From Ostrinia nubilalis (Eukaryota; Arthropoda; Insecta; Lepidoptera; Crambidae), in NCBI RefSeq assembly GCF_963855985.1, contig NC_087111.1, positions 5,647,001 through 5,711,000 on the forward strand: a stretch of 64,000 nt of DNA. The letters run 5' to 3'. The notes beneath the pieces are model-generated. The model was given only the letters and a program-made list of their open reading frames with translations. It had not been told where the DNA came from and searched no databases. The position numbers and the translations under genes were made by a program. Positions 12,601-27,600 of this stretch are shown in pieces; position 1 is the stretch's first letter, and the number at the start of each line of letters is the position of its first letter.

Positions 12601-15600
12601 TAACTCTGAGCTAACTTATAACCTAGTATCTCACTTTATTACTTAGTATCGATCTACGTACTTACTTGCTATTTTGTGACAGTAATATTCTAAGGTATGT
12701 ATTAGCAACTGCAACGCTAGAATATAACAAAATATCTAAGGGCTCTTTTGATCTAGACATTTTTATTAGGCTATTGTCATTTGTCATAAAATTTACCATA
12801 ATTTATGCGGTGAATTAGGTTTAGGTTCTATTAGTTAACTGAGTCAGTACCTAAGGCAAGGGCACGGGAGGGTATTTTTGTGATTGTCAAACGTCAGCGA
12901 GACTTCAGATCTCCTCCAGATTAGTATGCTGTCACTGTCACGTCATAATGTCAATGTCACCCCTCCCGTGCCTTAGGCACTGTGAGTCAGTGCAAAGCAC
13001 TATACCTATAGCGTCCGGCTGAAAAGTCTTATTAGAAAATTCCCTAATAGATAATTCATTCAATCTCATACCTGTTCCTGAGTCAAGAGGTTCTGCTTCA
13101 ATGCCCTCCTAAGACTCTCAGAGAACAGAACACAGATGAGCTGCTGCGCTTCGAACTCGTGCGGCGTCTTCACGTTCACCATGGCGCTCACGTAGCACAG
13201 CTCGAACTCGGCGAATAGTCTGGAAGAATGGGAGACCGATCCTTAGCATCATCAATCAGCAGGTCATTTTCTGTCCTATAGGACTAAAACTAAAGGAATA
13301 GCAGTAATTTTTTTTTGTAATTACGAAGTTGCAATTACCAAAAAAACAATGCAACTTTTCTCGTGGTCTTCAGGTTGCGAAGAAGAGCATTTGCCAGCAG
13401 CCTATGCGTTCTTGAAGAATTGTGTTATTCTTGGGAAAACAATAAATCCTATCACCATAAAATTGATTTTCTACGAGCCCACCTCTCGAATATCCTCAAG
13501 CTGTCGTGCAGATGTCTACTAGCCAATGTGCCTAAGGGTTGCAGTGATGGGAACTAGGATTCGTCTGGGCTCGTGCCCCCCTGTCGAATATTCTCAAGCT
13601 TTCGTGCAGCATGTCTACTCTCTAATGTTCTTGAGAAAGGTTGCAGCGATGGGAACGGATCATCCAACAGCTTTCGTACAGATGTCTACTATGTTCCTAG
13701 GAAGGGTTGCAGTGATGGCAAGGAGGAAAGAGACTAGTCCTACCTATGAAATCTGCAGTGATAGGAACAAGGATAGAGAACAGTTATGTGAGCTCACCTG
13801 TCGAATATCCTCAAGCTCTCGTGCAGCATGTCGTCGTGCTGCGACAGCGCGAGTCCGCGCGGCCTCAGGCACTGCTCGCGGAGCAGCGAGCGAACTGTCT
13901 CCAGGCTGCGAGTGAGCGCCTTGGCCAGCGGGCGCATAGCAGCCGATTCCTCTTCGCGATTCATTATGGAAGAGCCCGCTGCTAAGCACTGGAATTAGAA
14001 TTGGAATGAAAAGAAGTTCCTACACTGTCCACATTCAGGTCATTTTGCGACCAATACCAAAACGTCGGTCCACCTAGTGAGCGACGACTTGAGAACTTTT
14101 CGACATCAACAGCCATCAGTTCTACGAGCTGATTGATGTATTCCACAGTCATCTAAAATGGTACATAAAACAGATACAGGATTACGCATGATAAGCAAAG
14201 GACCGACGAACTCATAAAGGCAGCAGGAAGGCGCTGGATGCAGGCCGCTACCAACCGGGCGATGTGGAAATCATTGGGGGAGGCGTATGTTCAGCAGTGG
14301 ACGTCCTGTAGCTGAAATGATGATGAAACAAAGATTCTAGCATTAATTACCTCGGCCCCAAACCACAGCTGGCCAGCCAGGTTGTCCTGCAGCACGTCCT
14401 CGGGAAACTTGACTCGGAAGCCCCGCGCTACCCGCTCGTCGCCCAACAACTGGTCCATGATCTGGCTTGTGATGTTCAGCACTCGGTCCTGGAACAAGGA
14501 ATAACATTTCAAATTAATCCATCGCGCCTGTTAATCATCGCTCGATTCAGGGTATGGACTATTCCAGCTCTAGTTCCCACCACTGCAATTCCTGTGTAGC
14601 CAGGATCTACAGCTTGACCGCCAACAAAAACCCTTTTCAGTGGTCATTAAAGAAGGACCCTACCTACAACCCGATTGACTTAATTGCACACCTGGCTGTC
14701 GTGACGTCATATCGACGCTCTGGTACGGCGCAGTGGGGAGATGTGCGGGTAAGTGGAAAGGAAGCTCGATCGGGTTGTAAACAGTTTTAGGGCAAATTTT
14801 AGTCGCTACATATCTTTTTCTGAATTCATTCAAGAGTTGCTATTCTGATGTAGGTATGATAATAATAAAGCAATGCGGTGCGTGGAAGGTAGAAATATGA
14901 AAATAGTGTTAATTTCACTATAACGCGGTAAAAGCCACGAACGTTACCTAGTCTAGTAATCAATGTGTAATCGAAGTGACGCGTTTCATAATATAATATC
15001 CGTGATCACAATCGCTTATATTAGCCGATAGGACCGACTGTCGAGCTCGTGATTTCATAATAAAGCATTTTGTATGCAATTTATTATTAAATAGATTACC
15101 AAGTTGCGTTCAATATATTGCTTCCGAGCACTGATAACTGATAATAACTGAACCAATAAATTGCATAGTCAAACTTGTTATCTTTAACAAATATTATGTA
15201 GATAGTGCAGTACACTCAGCGCAGTTAATTTTGTTTTGACTGCTACACTGCCTTAGCTAGCCTGGTAGACTACAACGCAAGTAAAACTATACTACCATAA
15301 CAACTATTACTCACTATCTTGTTTATGTACCTGTAACTAGCTTTTTGCTCATGGTTTTGCCCCCCTTTAGGTCTGTCACAGCTCAGAAGAACTACATAAC
15401 GCGAGTGAACCCTTCCAAAAGCCGGGGTAAAAACTATCCTGTTTTTCCCTGGGTCTTCAACCATATCTACCCCTTTCATCCAAAGCGGTCCAGTGGTTTA
15501 GACTTGAAAAGGTGACACACAGACAAGAGTTGCGTTCGCGTTCATAATATTAGTATGGATTAAGGCATAGGCATAGCATAGTGTTGCACAGTTGCATCGC

Positions 15601-18600
15601 TCGTGCACTAATACATAACATGAGTTCGACTCGATAACCCCTGACATTGGACGGCCAAGTTTGTTGTACGAGCACAGATGTTCAGCTGTTAGATAACTTT
15701 AATCTGTTGATGGAATCTGAATCTTAGTTCAAGAAGTTCTTTGTGTAAGTATTCGCTTATGCCTGCAGGCAGATTTTTGTGTTAGGACACTTAAACTTGA
15801 AGCATTTGTCACACTGGAAGTCGAGTTGCGTTCACTTTCCGCATTCAATGTGGCAAATCTTTTAGATGAGCCTTTAGGGACCTGTGTCAAATCGCTGCAA
15901 TGGTTACACATTAGAGTAATTAGATATCCAACAAGCAATATAACAGTGGGGCGGAAAATCGTTATTATGCTCATAGTCATGCAACGATCTCCACTCATAA
16001 ATGATGGAAAACTACTGAGTTTTATTAGAAGATCTAGAGTTTGATAGCTCTTTCGACTACAGTGTGTAAAGGTTATGGCATACTGTAAAAAAACAAATAG
16101 ACTCTTGCAACAATCCATTCAGAAACGGCTTTCAGTTGTTGAACACCAGTACTGATAGACCTCAGCGAGTTCAATTCAGTTCAATGAGCTCCAGTGACAA
16201 AGATACCTCCTGTGGTTACAAAAAAACATCTGACACTCATTAAGCGTAATCAGGTGGACCACTTAGATCGGAACCAATCCGAATTTGCAGCGTAACCAGT
16301 CGTAACGCCAGCATAACACCCAAAGAACCGTGTTTTAGATGTAACCAAGCGGCACGAGTCACGAAATGCACCTTATTACTTAAATCTCCAAAATATTAGA
16401 CGATTATCATTACATTACAGTAGTTAGTTTATTCGTTAAATACCTGCAATTCGGAACACTAACAACTAGAACTCAATACGTAAACATAGTCTTAACTTCA
16501 TTAATGTTCAGCTAGTAACGCCCGTATTCACAAACGATGCTTGCTTAGTGAACCAGCAAATCGAACACACAGCGTTGAATAGAGCTCTGTGATTGGTTCG
16601 TATGTCACCCTGTGCGACGTCCACGCGCACTGTGAAACCTCATAGTAATGTTTGTGAATACGGGCGTAAGATATTCGCATTAGGTCGATAGATAGAATGT
16701 TTATCAAACAAATGTTTTGATATTCTAGTGGGTGTGTGAGAAACGCTTCTAACGCCCTTTTCTGCGCGTGACAGCTCAAAATGGCACATGAAACAAACAC
16801 TGGCCTCAAACAAAGTTGTTTATATTGTTTTACATATTAAAGTAGCTAGGCTTAGTAAAAGGGGTCATTGTGGGAGTCTAAAAGTCGATTCGTCACAATT
16901 TGTAACTTTATATGAGAGTAAATTCGTCATTCGTCAAACTGTTTACCACCGCCCTGGAAGATGTCTTCAAGCTTCTGGACTGGAACGGATTTGGCATAAA
17001 TATCAACGGCGAGTACATCACCCACCTTCGATTCGCGGACGATATCGTAGTCATGGCTGAGACCTTGGAGGATCTAGGCACAATGCTCGATGGCCTCAGT
17101 AGAGCCTCTCAACAAGTGGGCCTCAGAATGAACATGGACAAGACAAAAATCATGTCTAATGTCCGTGTTGCACCCACTCCTCTGAAGGTTGGAGACTCTA
17201 CACTCGAAGTTGTTGACAATTATGTATACCTGGGACAAACAGTCCAGTTAGGTAGGTCCAACTTCGAGAAAGAGGTCAATCGTCGAATCCAACTCGGATG
17301 GGCAGCGTTCGGGAAGCTTCGCCATATACTCACGTCCGAAATACCGCAGTGTCTCAAGTCGAAAGTATTTGACCAATGCGTGTTGCCAGTGATGGTATAC
17401 GGATCTGAGACGTGGTCGCTTACTATGGGCCTCATAAGAAGGCTCAAGGTCACCCAAAGGGCGATGGAGCGGGCTATGCTCGGAGTCTCCCTGCGTGATC
17501 GAATCAGAAATGAGGAGATCCGCAGGAGAACTAAAGTAACCGACATAGCTCGCAGAATTGCTAAAATCAAGTGGCAGTGGGCGGGGCTCATAGCTCGTAG
17601 AGACGATGGCCGTTGGGGCAGGAAAGTTCTCGAGTGGCGACCACGGGCTGGAAGACGTAGCGTGGGCAGGCCTCCTACTAGGTGGACCGACGATCTGGTA
17701 AAGGTCGCGGGAAGAGCCTGGATGCGGGCAGCGCAGGACCGTTCATTGTGGAAAACCTTGGGGGAGGCCTTTGTCCAGCAGTGGACGTCATTTGGCTGAA
17801 ACGAAATTCGTCATATGAATGACAATGTGTAGGTTCACAATTCACGCCAAAATAATTTAGTTACAAGAAAATAAAAGAATACGAATTTACACGTGTAAAC
17901 AAAGATTCGTCACAGGGAAATCTCTACAGCTCCACCGCCAATAGATAAAACCCAACCAGTGTAGGTCAACTTTGTCCCAGGGGAACGTTATTATGATATG
18001 GGTACCTTTAACAAACCTATTAAAAAAAAATCAGGATTCATTAACAACAAAGTAATGGTTCCCACACCCTCAAATAAGACAATCAGGAATTAACTAGGTA
18101 GGTATTATTTTCATTTATTTCGTATCGCATCCTTCAGCAGACATATCGATTCAGCGACCCAAATAGCTCAGGGTTACCTTATAATTTTCCAATAAACTAG
18201 TAGAGGTCTCCTCCATATGTATTCTACGAGTAATCGCATTACAATACTAATTCAATACGCCCCGAAAGCGAGCATGACGCACTTTTGATCTAACTAATGA
18301 ATGACATTAGTAATACCAAAATCCAGTTTGGATCAGTTTAATCCGGATTATTTCAGATTAATATGGAAACGTGTGGTATTCAGTTCACGTTTGAAGTTCT
18401 TGAATTAAAGGTAATAATGGGTCATGTACATTGTACGTACAGGGCGAACTTTTCAAGTGATAGTTGATCAAAATGTACCACAAATAGCTAAAAAAGCCGA
18501 AAGAATCTTGAGGGTTGAAAATTATTTTTGTTTTGTCCGATTCAGAAAATAGAAAGTAGCCTTAATGTTAATACCACAGTATACTTTATTGATCAGGATT

Positions 18601-21600
18601 TTCAGCCATATGGTTCTAATTCTAACGAGAACTTATCATGAACTTTTGGATGCAGGACAACACCGACGGCGTATTTTTTTCTTAGTTAGTAGACTTTTAA
18701 AAGGCTCTTTCACACGTCCGATCCATGATATCTTTTTAAACAATAACCCTACTGTACCTACTAGGTATTCTTCACTACTTTGAGACAATAACATGTGCAA
18801 GAAAGTCTTTAGCAACATAATTTAAATCCGACTGTACCAATACGTATTACTAAAGAAGCCCCATTTGTTACTACGGCCGTGCCAGACGCATTAATGTTTT
18901 TACGTCTGACAGACATCCAATCAGTCTATCATTAGATAGAAACATACTAAATCGCATAAGATAATAGTTCCCGTATTCATGGCCACTTTAGGTGTCACGA
19001 AGTATTTGACGCTGATTTTTTTTTATGCATAACGAGGCAGTTATTTGACCACTGGACTTTGACGGAATAGATTGCCACCTTAGAAGTGTCATGCCAATGG
19101 TGGCATGACACTTCTAAGGTGGCAATCTATTCCGTCAGTATGGAGTATGGTCTACTCAGTCACTATGGAGTGACTGAGTTTCTTGCGCTGCTTCTTCTCA
19201 GCACACTGTCCTAGTTATTGTCCCGAAGCAGTGATAGGGTTAAATAATACTGGAACGTGTAAAGGCACACACTTGAAAATCATACTTGCAAAAAACAATG
19301 ATTTTATGACTTTTTTACGTCCGACATGGTTCACCACAGGCATCAGCGAGGTTACTACTTTATCCAAGGTTCGTATATTCCCATCGCTGTCTTGTAAAGC
19401 GAAATTCCTGCAGGAGCAACAGTGACAGACAACGATGTGATGGCGGAAACGTGTGCAAGGGATCCCATTATGTTAAAAACTCACTCTCATCAACTTTTCC
19501 AGCTCGTAGTTGTAAAAAAAATGGGACACGTTAGCAATCGGGCCTTATCAAGCGAACATAATAAAAAGTGTAGCTTTCTATCAATGATTTCTACTATCGA
19601 GAAGTTTTTCAATCGATGTAACCGTCTGGCAGATTTCCCACTACCTACCAACATACATACTCGTTCATTCGTAACAAAATAAACAATTACGTTGATTTAT
19701 TATTAATTTTATTTTCACAACTGAAATAATGATGCTTATTGCAGCAGCAAGGTGCACAGGCAATTAGGTTCATCAACATTCTTCAGGAAAAAATTACAAA
19801 GTACAACAGTAACTTCTCTAAAACACTCCATTGTATGGTAGCCCTTCAACTCAACCCATCTGGCAATCATAAGAGTTAAGGCCAAAATCCTCCATTTGCC
19901 TCTGGTAAATTACAGAGGATTCTCCTCCTAAAGTGGATAGTGATGATGATGCCCTTCAAATTCAATCAAATCAGTGAATTCTAAAATTATATTTTCATGC
20001 ACTTCGGCAATTGAGTTTGCAAATAATATGATAGTTATGGTTCCTATATTATCCACACAAAATCTATGGGAAAATCGCGTTTTGACAGGTCATAAAAAGT
20101 CACGTCAATCGACTCATGGTGTAAACCCACTAAAGCGGACAACAACAGATTTATTGTCCCGAAGTAGTGGTCGTTAAAGTACCTAATACTGGGGCATTTA
20201 AAGGCGCTTTTTAAAAGCCTATTTTCTAATAAAAGAGGTTGTAATGAGTTTTAGGATACAATATAGCAGAATAGTAATATAACCGTGTTGTATTTGGTGC
20301 TCCAAATCCGTGCCGATCGTTATCAGTATATTTTTGTGACAGAATCACATTTTGAGTTGAGTCATGTTCAATCAATGATCAGTATATTTATAACCGTGTA
20401 TGTGGGTGTGTGTAGGACAAACCGTTTAGCCCAAAAACCTTATTCGACAGTGTAAATGGTTGGAATCGCATGTTAGATTCATAGGGTGCGTCCTCACTGA
20501 TAGCGAGCACTTGTAATGATGAATGTCATCGTTTCGATTCAGCTTTCTTTGACAAAACCTGCAAGTTATATGGGGTAACACTGTTTTACATAGCATAGTT
20601 GGAGTGTTGTTTTGAAGCATTATTAGTTCAAGAATTAGTTTACGGTTTTATGAACTTTGGGAGACTGACGGCTTATAGACAACTAATAGATTTTGCTTTT
20701 TTTATTAAATATATTTATTTTTAATTAAAATGAGTTTGGTATTAAAATACGAGGGTTAAATACATTATTTATATTGTGACTTGTCAGTCTGTCAGTCGGA
20801 ATTTGCAAACTAATATTTCGCTACCACAATCACATTACAAATGTAACCTGTGTTCATACACAATAAAGACTTTATTACTTACTTACCTACTTACTTACTT
20901 AATGTGGTTGTGAAATGTTCGTTTTTAGGTTGTAGTGAGGATGCACCCTAACGCTAATTTAGCTGTCAATTAAAAATTACTTAACAAAATTCCAGCAGTA
21001 TGAAAACATGCGGTAACGTATTATGTTATTAAAACAGTGCAATTACTTTAAAGCATTTGCCGACAAGCAATCAGCTGATCTGCTTGTTTTCAAGCATGCA
21101 CAATACATAATGTGGGAACACAAGAAAATAATTTCTAAGGCTAGGTTGCATTCTCTTACTTTAACTTAAACAACGTGTCCAGTTCAGTGTGGCAAATCCT
21201 TAAGGGATTAGTGTCATTTGAGAATTTCTACATAAAAAAACCTCACTTTGATGATTAAGTTGATTTCGTTTAAAAATACCTTATTACCTTTCTTTTGTCA
21301 TGTTACGTTGCTCTACAATACAACTAACATTCCAGTCATTTCCTTGTTATTCACAAACACCGTATTGTTCTTCATTTCTTTTGTGATTCATAATGACTTC
21401 AAGTGATTGATAAAAATGTAAAACGGTTTGTAATTTAGAAAATACGGGATCTAGATTTTTCAAAGAAATAGGTAGTTACAAGGTTTTCTATTTTTGGTTA
21501 TACCTCATAAAGGTAGCAGGAAGACGGTTGGATGAAGGCTGCTACCAACCGGGCGATGTGGAAAACATTTAGGCCTCAGCCTCGAACTTAGCGGGCAGCG

Positions 21601-24600
21601 GGGCGGCGGCGGCGGCGGCGCGGGAGCGGGGCGGGCAACGCAGACCCGTTCTCGAAACCAGCGGGCAGCTCGCGCGGCGCTTTAGCGGCGAAGTGTTGTG
21701 TTCGGGGTTGTGTTGTCGAGATATTTGTTTTTATTCGCAAACGAAATGTCTGAACAACGGCGACAATTTTATTTCGATTCAAATTTATTCCTAACGCTCG
21801 ATTTATTGTGGGCAAAAGAAGGAGTGCGCTGCCCGCTCGTTGCCCGCTCCCTCGCCGCTGCCCGCTCGTTGCCCGCTCCGGCGCCGCTGCCGCGCCGCTG
21901 TTTTCGAGAACCGGTCTATTTGATTTTACGCATAAGATCCTGCCGCTCCCGCGCCGCCGCCGCCGCCGCCCCGCTACCCGCTAAGTTCGAGGCTGAGGCC
22001 TTAGAGGAGGCCTGACGTAGGACGTAGGGTTGCCATAAAGCCGGACTTGTTTGGCTTTTTACAGACTTGTCCGGCCAAATATTCTCTTGTCCGGCCTGTC
22101 CGGCTTTTTATGTGGCTGACGCGACAGTCGAAAGTCGAGGCACAAAAAAATATGGAGCACACAAATAGGCGTAAGTATCAGGATGTTGGGCTATCGATTC
22201 GAAGATAGTAGTCATGAGGTGTGATCCAAATTAAGCACGAGTCCGGTTTCTGTGTTTTTGGGCCTGGCAACCCTAAGTGGACGTCCTGAGGGTGAAATGA
22301 TAGGAAAATTATTGAACATAATAATAAATATCTATCTGTGTCTTGAGTTTGTAAAACGGACTTTGATTGTTTTGTAATACGGACCTCTGCTCCTATCGCA
22401 TCGTCATACAACGTCACTTATTGCCATGGCATCATATCAACAAATGACATGATTGCGGTCATACAGTTTCCTATCATTCAATTATTTCTGACCTTACCGG
22501 CCGAGTTGATAACAACTATGCGTGGGCGTCGTGGTATTGGGTAGATATTGGTGATAACGTTTGTTTATGTTGGTTGTTGGGTCATCATAATATAAATTTT
22601 GTTGCAATGTTTAGCTTGAAGTGCTGCTAAAAACATTTGATTTGCAAGATCTTTGGAAGACAGTCGAAACCAAAAGATATTTGCGTGAAAAATTAAACTT
22701 TTCAAAAAATTCCCAACACTTCCACGAGTCAATACCTAGGTATCAAAATATAAGGTAACTGAACATAATACTACCTGCTATTAGATAGAATAATGGACTT
22801 TCTATAAGCAAAGGATCACTCACAATCACGTCCGGATCTAGAATTCTAGCCAGACCAGAGTACCTAAAGAAAGTGGTGCGGTGGGCTTACACACAAATGG
22901 TCTGCTAACCTAGAATCCAGGTCCAAGATGTACTCTATACAGTCAGCGTCAAATAGTTCGTGACACCCAAGGGAGCCAAAAAAGTTCGCAACACGTCTTA
23001 GGTAGTGATGTCAACTTTTTGGTAACTCCTGTGGCTAAAAACCTCCAGGTAAAGAACTATTTGACTGTACATTGCCACATAAAGACGAACACTGTGACAT
23101 CATACAGTTGTATGTCATACGCCCGTATTCACAAACATTACTATGAGGTCTCACATTGCGCGTGCACGCACAGGGTGACACACGAACCAATCACAGAGTT
23201 CTATTCAACGGTGTGCATTCGATTTGCTGCATCACTTACGCCCGTATTCACAAACATTACTATGAGGTCTCACAGTGCGCGTGGACGCATAGGGTGACAA
23301 ACGAACCAATCATAGAGCTCTATTCAACGCCAAGCGTTCGATTTGCAGCTTCACTTAAGCAAGCATCGTTTGTGAATACGGGCATTAAACTACAACTAAA
23401 AACCTTTACAATAATGGTAACAAAACAGTGCTTAGAACCGGGCAAGGCTGCAAGGTAGTCGAGAGCACGTCATACTATACAATTCCGTTGGAAACTAGCC
23501 TTTATTACAGCTGTATAAGACCACCCGTATTTAGCTTGAGGTGCTGTCGTCTACTCATCCAATCACAAGTAATCACCCACACATTACCATAACTTGTCCG
23601 GAAACCATGTCTTAGGAACAAAAAATAAGTTAGGCTGAGTTGCACCATCAAACTTTAACCGTAACAATAACGTTAACCGGTGCTTTTTGTATGGCGTATG
23701 ACATTATTATTGACATCTGTTATAGTTAAAGTAAGATGATGCAACCCAGCCGTAGTCTAGCAGTCAACACGAACATTGGTTTGTCAATTATTTCGTGTAT
23801 AACAATGTTAATAGGCGAGTTAATTTGCTAGCTGGCTTTAATTTAGGACAAAATAACAGTAAATAAATCAAAAATACTGTGACAAAATAAAGGATGACTA
23901 GACAAGACTTAGACTTCAAATAGGTATTCGATAAATGTTATGTTCAAGTATTAATATGAAAAACTGTATATTTCCACTTAATTTTTAGAGTTAACATTAT
24001 AACAAAATTATCTTATCTTATCAAAAATAAAATAGATTATTTTTATCTTGTCATTAAAAGTATTGCTTATTTATTTAATCCCCGTGTAACTTATTTATCT
24101 AATCACTAATCAGTACAATAAAAGCAGTATTTTCAGACTTGCTATGTAGTTTTAAAAGATGTTAGTTTTTATTTATTTATTTATTTATTTATTGTGTTTT
24201 ATGTGCATTGAAACTGAAGATAAATAACAAATACGTAACAATAAGGTATTTATGGGTAACATTATTCGCATCTTGAGTGAACCGCATCAAAATTCATTTA
24301 TTCACTCAGCGCCATTCACTTTCGTTGATAATAAACCGATTTCCATATCTCTATCGAGAATTTTCTTCATGTGGTTCCTTTATTGTTATGTATTCTATTC
24401 CTATCAATGCCGTTTCTGCTGTTTTGGGCTTTTAACCAATTGCTAGAGTTGAGTATTTGTGTTTTATGTGTTAAACGTATTGAAATGCTAGAACCAGATG
24501 TTAATGGATAGTCCAATTTACTTGCTTGCTGTTGCTGCATTGAAAGAGAGCAAAGATTTTCGAACTAAAGCCAAAAAGTTTCTGATGTTGGAAGCGGCTA

Positions 24601-27600
24601 ACTTTTAAACAAAACACTCAGATTAAAATTGGTGATTAGAAGGTATGGAATAACAAAAGCCGCAATAGTGTGTAAAATTAACGAAAACAAGGTAACATCC
24701 AGTTATCAGAACTGTGGTCAGAATATCACAGGAAAAGCTAAAGGAAAATGTAACATACCAGCGATCTAATGAGTAGAGTTCCCTACCAATGGCATGTTTC
24801 TGAATTCATACAAATCCAAAGGCATGAAATAAAACGCACTTTCTTGCTGGACAGAAAAGAAAACTGAACCCTTCGGGTGATACTCTGAACAAGAAGAAAA
24901 AGGAATCCAAGAAGATGATCCCCCTAACCAAGAAAAACATACGACGTCACGATATTTCAGTCAGCGTCAAATAGTTTGTGAGACCCAAAGTAGCCAATAA
25001 GTTCGCAACACTTCTTTGTTACCATCGAAATAAGGTTGTGTTGTCAACTTTTTGTCTACCTTTATCACGAACTATTTGATGCTGACTATACCTACATCAT
25101 GGCTATAGAAAAATAATTGCTGGGGTTTTTAAGGTGGGTTTTACATCACAACATCCGTTGCATCGTACTCACCGTGTCGGAACACATAAATTATGAAATG
25201 GGGATTTTATAGATCTCGCAGATAAATCTAATTTTAGATAAGCAAGCCCTTCTAAAATTGGATAGAACGAACCAAGTAACATACCGTGCCCACCCCAGAA
25301 TGGTATAGTGCCCACCTCTGGGGTGGTGGATCTTAGAAATAGAATCTTCACACTAAGATACTCATCGCAAACCCCCTCGCACTTCTTCACCTGAAAAATA
25401 ACTAGATACGCCGATGATCTATCAAAATTTCAACCCAAATGTACAGTAGAATAGCTGTGAAATACGGAAAAATCGTTATGGAGTAACTGCTCAGTAGTTA
25501 TTTGTTTGTTTTGATAACATTTGACAAGTAAATTGTAACATACCTGACCTTTGTCAAGGTGTTAATAGAGCTGTCGTCGGGACAGATTGCTCTGCTTTAT
25601 TTGAACAACACTCAAATCTGTGTTTATTTGTGAATTATCACTGAATTTGAATGTAGTCAACAAATGATAGAAGACAAGCACATCACGCTAAGCTTTTTGG
25701 TATCTTAATGAAGTTGGAATAGATGCTTATGTAACAAAAATGTATAGTCTGATAAGCTAATGACTGTACAGAAGTGACCAATAAGGTATTTGTAGTTTTG
25801 AGTATGAATGGTATACGCACATTGCTAGGTAATGCTAGGATGAAAATCCAGTACCAGCCTTTATGTTCGCAAACTCTTACATCCCTAAGATCTTTAAAAC
25901 ACGATTTTGAGCACGCTTGTTTCACTGTATATCGCAACTGCTTACTGCACCCATCGGAGATTTTTATAAGGCAAACCTTTATTGGAAAAAAACATAGCCT
26001 CCTTCTGGCGCAGTGGGGTAAAAAATATATTATTATATCCAATGTTGTAATCGCAAGAAAACAAATCATTGTCATAGAAGTCATAGCAATATTGAATGAT
26101 GTGTACGCTTTGAAACAGTCTATTTAAATGCACGTTCTACTTACTTTCATAAAAGAACAATATAGTATTCCCATGGAGAATTATTATGAATAGTCTTGCG
26201 CTGACTTGAGTCGACCTTGCCATATCAATTGCAAAACAATGCGTTCTTAAGGTCAGAACATCCTGACATTTGCAACACTGTTGACCTATTTTATGACATA
26301 TTATATGGGTCATAACATAATATAGCAAATAGTCTGCTTGCGATTCGTTCTGACATTCATAAATGATTACAAATGTAAATACTTAAATAATTCATCTATT
26401 GTTATGACGGTTTATTCAGGAAACGGTGTTTTACTATTGATGAAACTAATTTTATTAAATTGTTGTAAGCGCTAATTCCATCTAGGGAGGGTTTCCATTT
26501 GAATACTCTTTAATGCATTTAAATACATATAATTCAAGTGGCAAGATTAATAGCCGTTGTATTATGTATACCTCTATATCGACGACATAGTAATGTTGTT
26601 TTTAAAACAACAAAATCGAACGGATTAAATGTTGAGTTTTGGGCAAAAAACCATATGGCATTGCGTTGTGTGACGTTATCGCGAACGCGGCCTCCGATGC
26701 GCGTGAGTCATTGAAACCAGGCCTACTCCAAAACACGACATGTAAAGTTTCGAATGTCTCCATCCCTCTCACGCGAAGCGAGATGACAGCATAAGCGACA
26801 GTGACAGACAGAACCGAAATACGTAAATGGTTACAGAGTAGGCCTGCAGACCCAGAACTGCGCAAAACCTTTAGAGGTACAGTCAACATCATCAGGCTAT
26901 ACATTTTTATTGCAAACAAGGCTGCATTACAACGAGATAAGACGTCACTGTTTTTAGCTTGATTTGCCGTCTTTCATACAGTACTTACATTTCAAACCTG
27001 AATTTTCCTTTATGAGGGTATGCATTTTTTTTTAATTTAATTCTCTTATTGAATATGTGCATAAATAGTGTGTGTTTAAAAACCCATATAACATACAACA
27101 GGACTCAGTTAATCATCAAGGAAATTAAGTATTTTACTGGTACCTATGCAGGAAAAATAATTCATTAAATAATTAACTTCTAATAATAATTCTGCTGAAA
27201 ATTTTAACGTATTAGATATTTAAGGATGCGGATAATGTAACTAGAGTTAAAAACCAGTACAAGAAATCGGACATTATTTTCGGTCTATTCTTCAGTAGTT
27301 AATATACAAAACTATGTAAAAGTATGAGCTGGAGATTCAAATCTTTCATAGGTACAGTCAGCGTCCAATAGTTCGTGTGACATCCAAAGTCAACACAACC
27401 TGTCAACTTTTTGGTACACTTTGGGTGTCACGAACTATTTGAAGCTGATTCTAATTTTTGTTCGACCTTCAGGCACAGAATAAATGGTACAGGGTAAAGA
27501 ATAAAATCCTCATGTTCAAACCGTATTTTATGCCTAACTGTACTTTATTTCTGAGTCAGTAAGCTTGATAATGATCCATTTCAAGTAGGAAAATCGACGT

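Larger units (their letters stand above)
21505..22305 (+). mobile_element. RTE 3' tail split by two insertions
   Basis: RTE pieces at 21505-21571 (CTCATAAAGGTAGCAGGAAG to GATGTGGAAAACATT), 22004-22026 (GAGGAGGCCTGACG) and 22276-22305 (AGTGGACGTCCTGAGG, GAAATGAT) form one colinear tail. It is interrupted by the elements at 21572-22000 and 22027-22273. Confidence 0.75.

Noticed and set aside
15729..16118. 129-codon minus-strand frame
   Set aside because: No recognisable domain; composition looks like chance in intronic DNA.
21698..22015. 105-codon GC-rich frame as a gene
   Set aside because: It runs into the terminal inverted repeat of a MITE; at most a remnant.
24645..24770. Helix-turn-helix-like stretch [14 protein letters not shown]
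   Set aside because: Too short, with stops on both sides and no supporting context.
25774..26127. Overlapping frames of about 117-133 codons on both strands
   Set aside because: AT-rich sequence without motif, splice context or similarity that I recognise.
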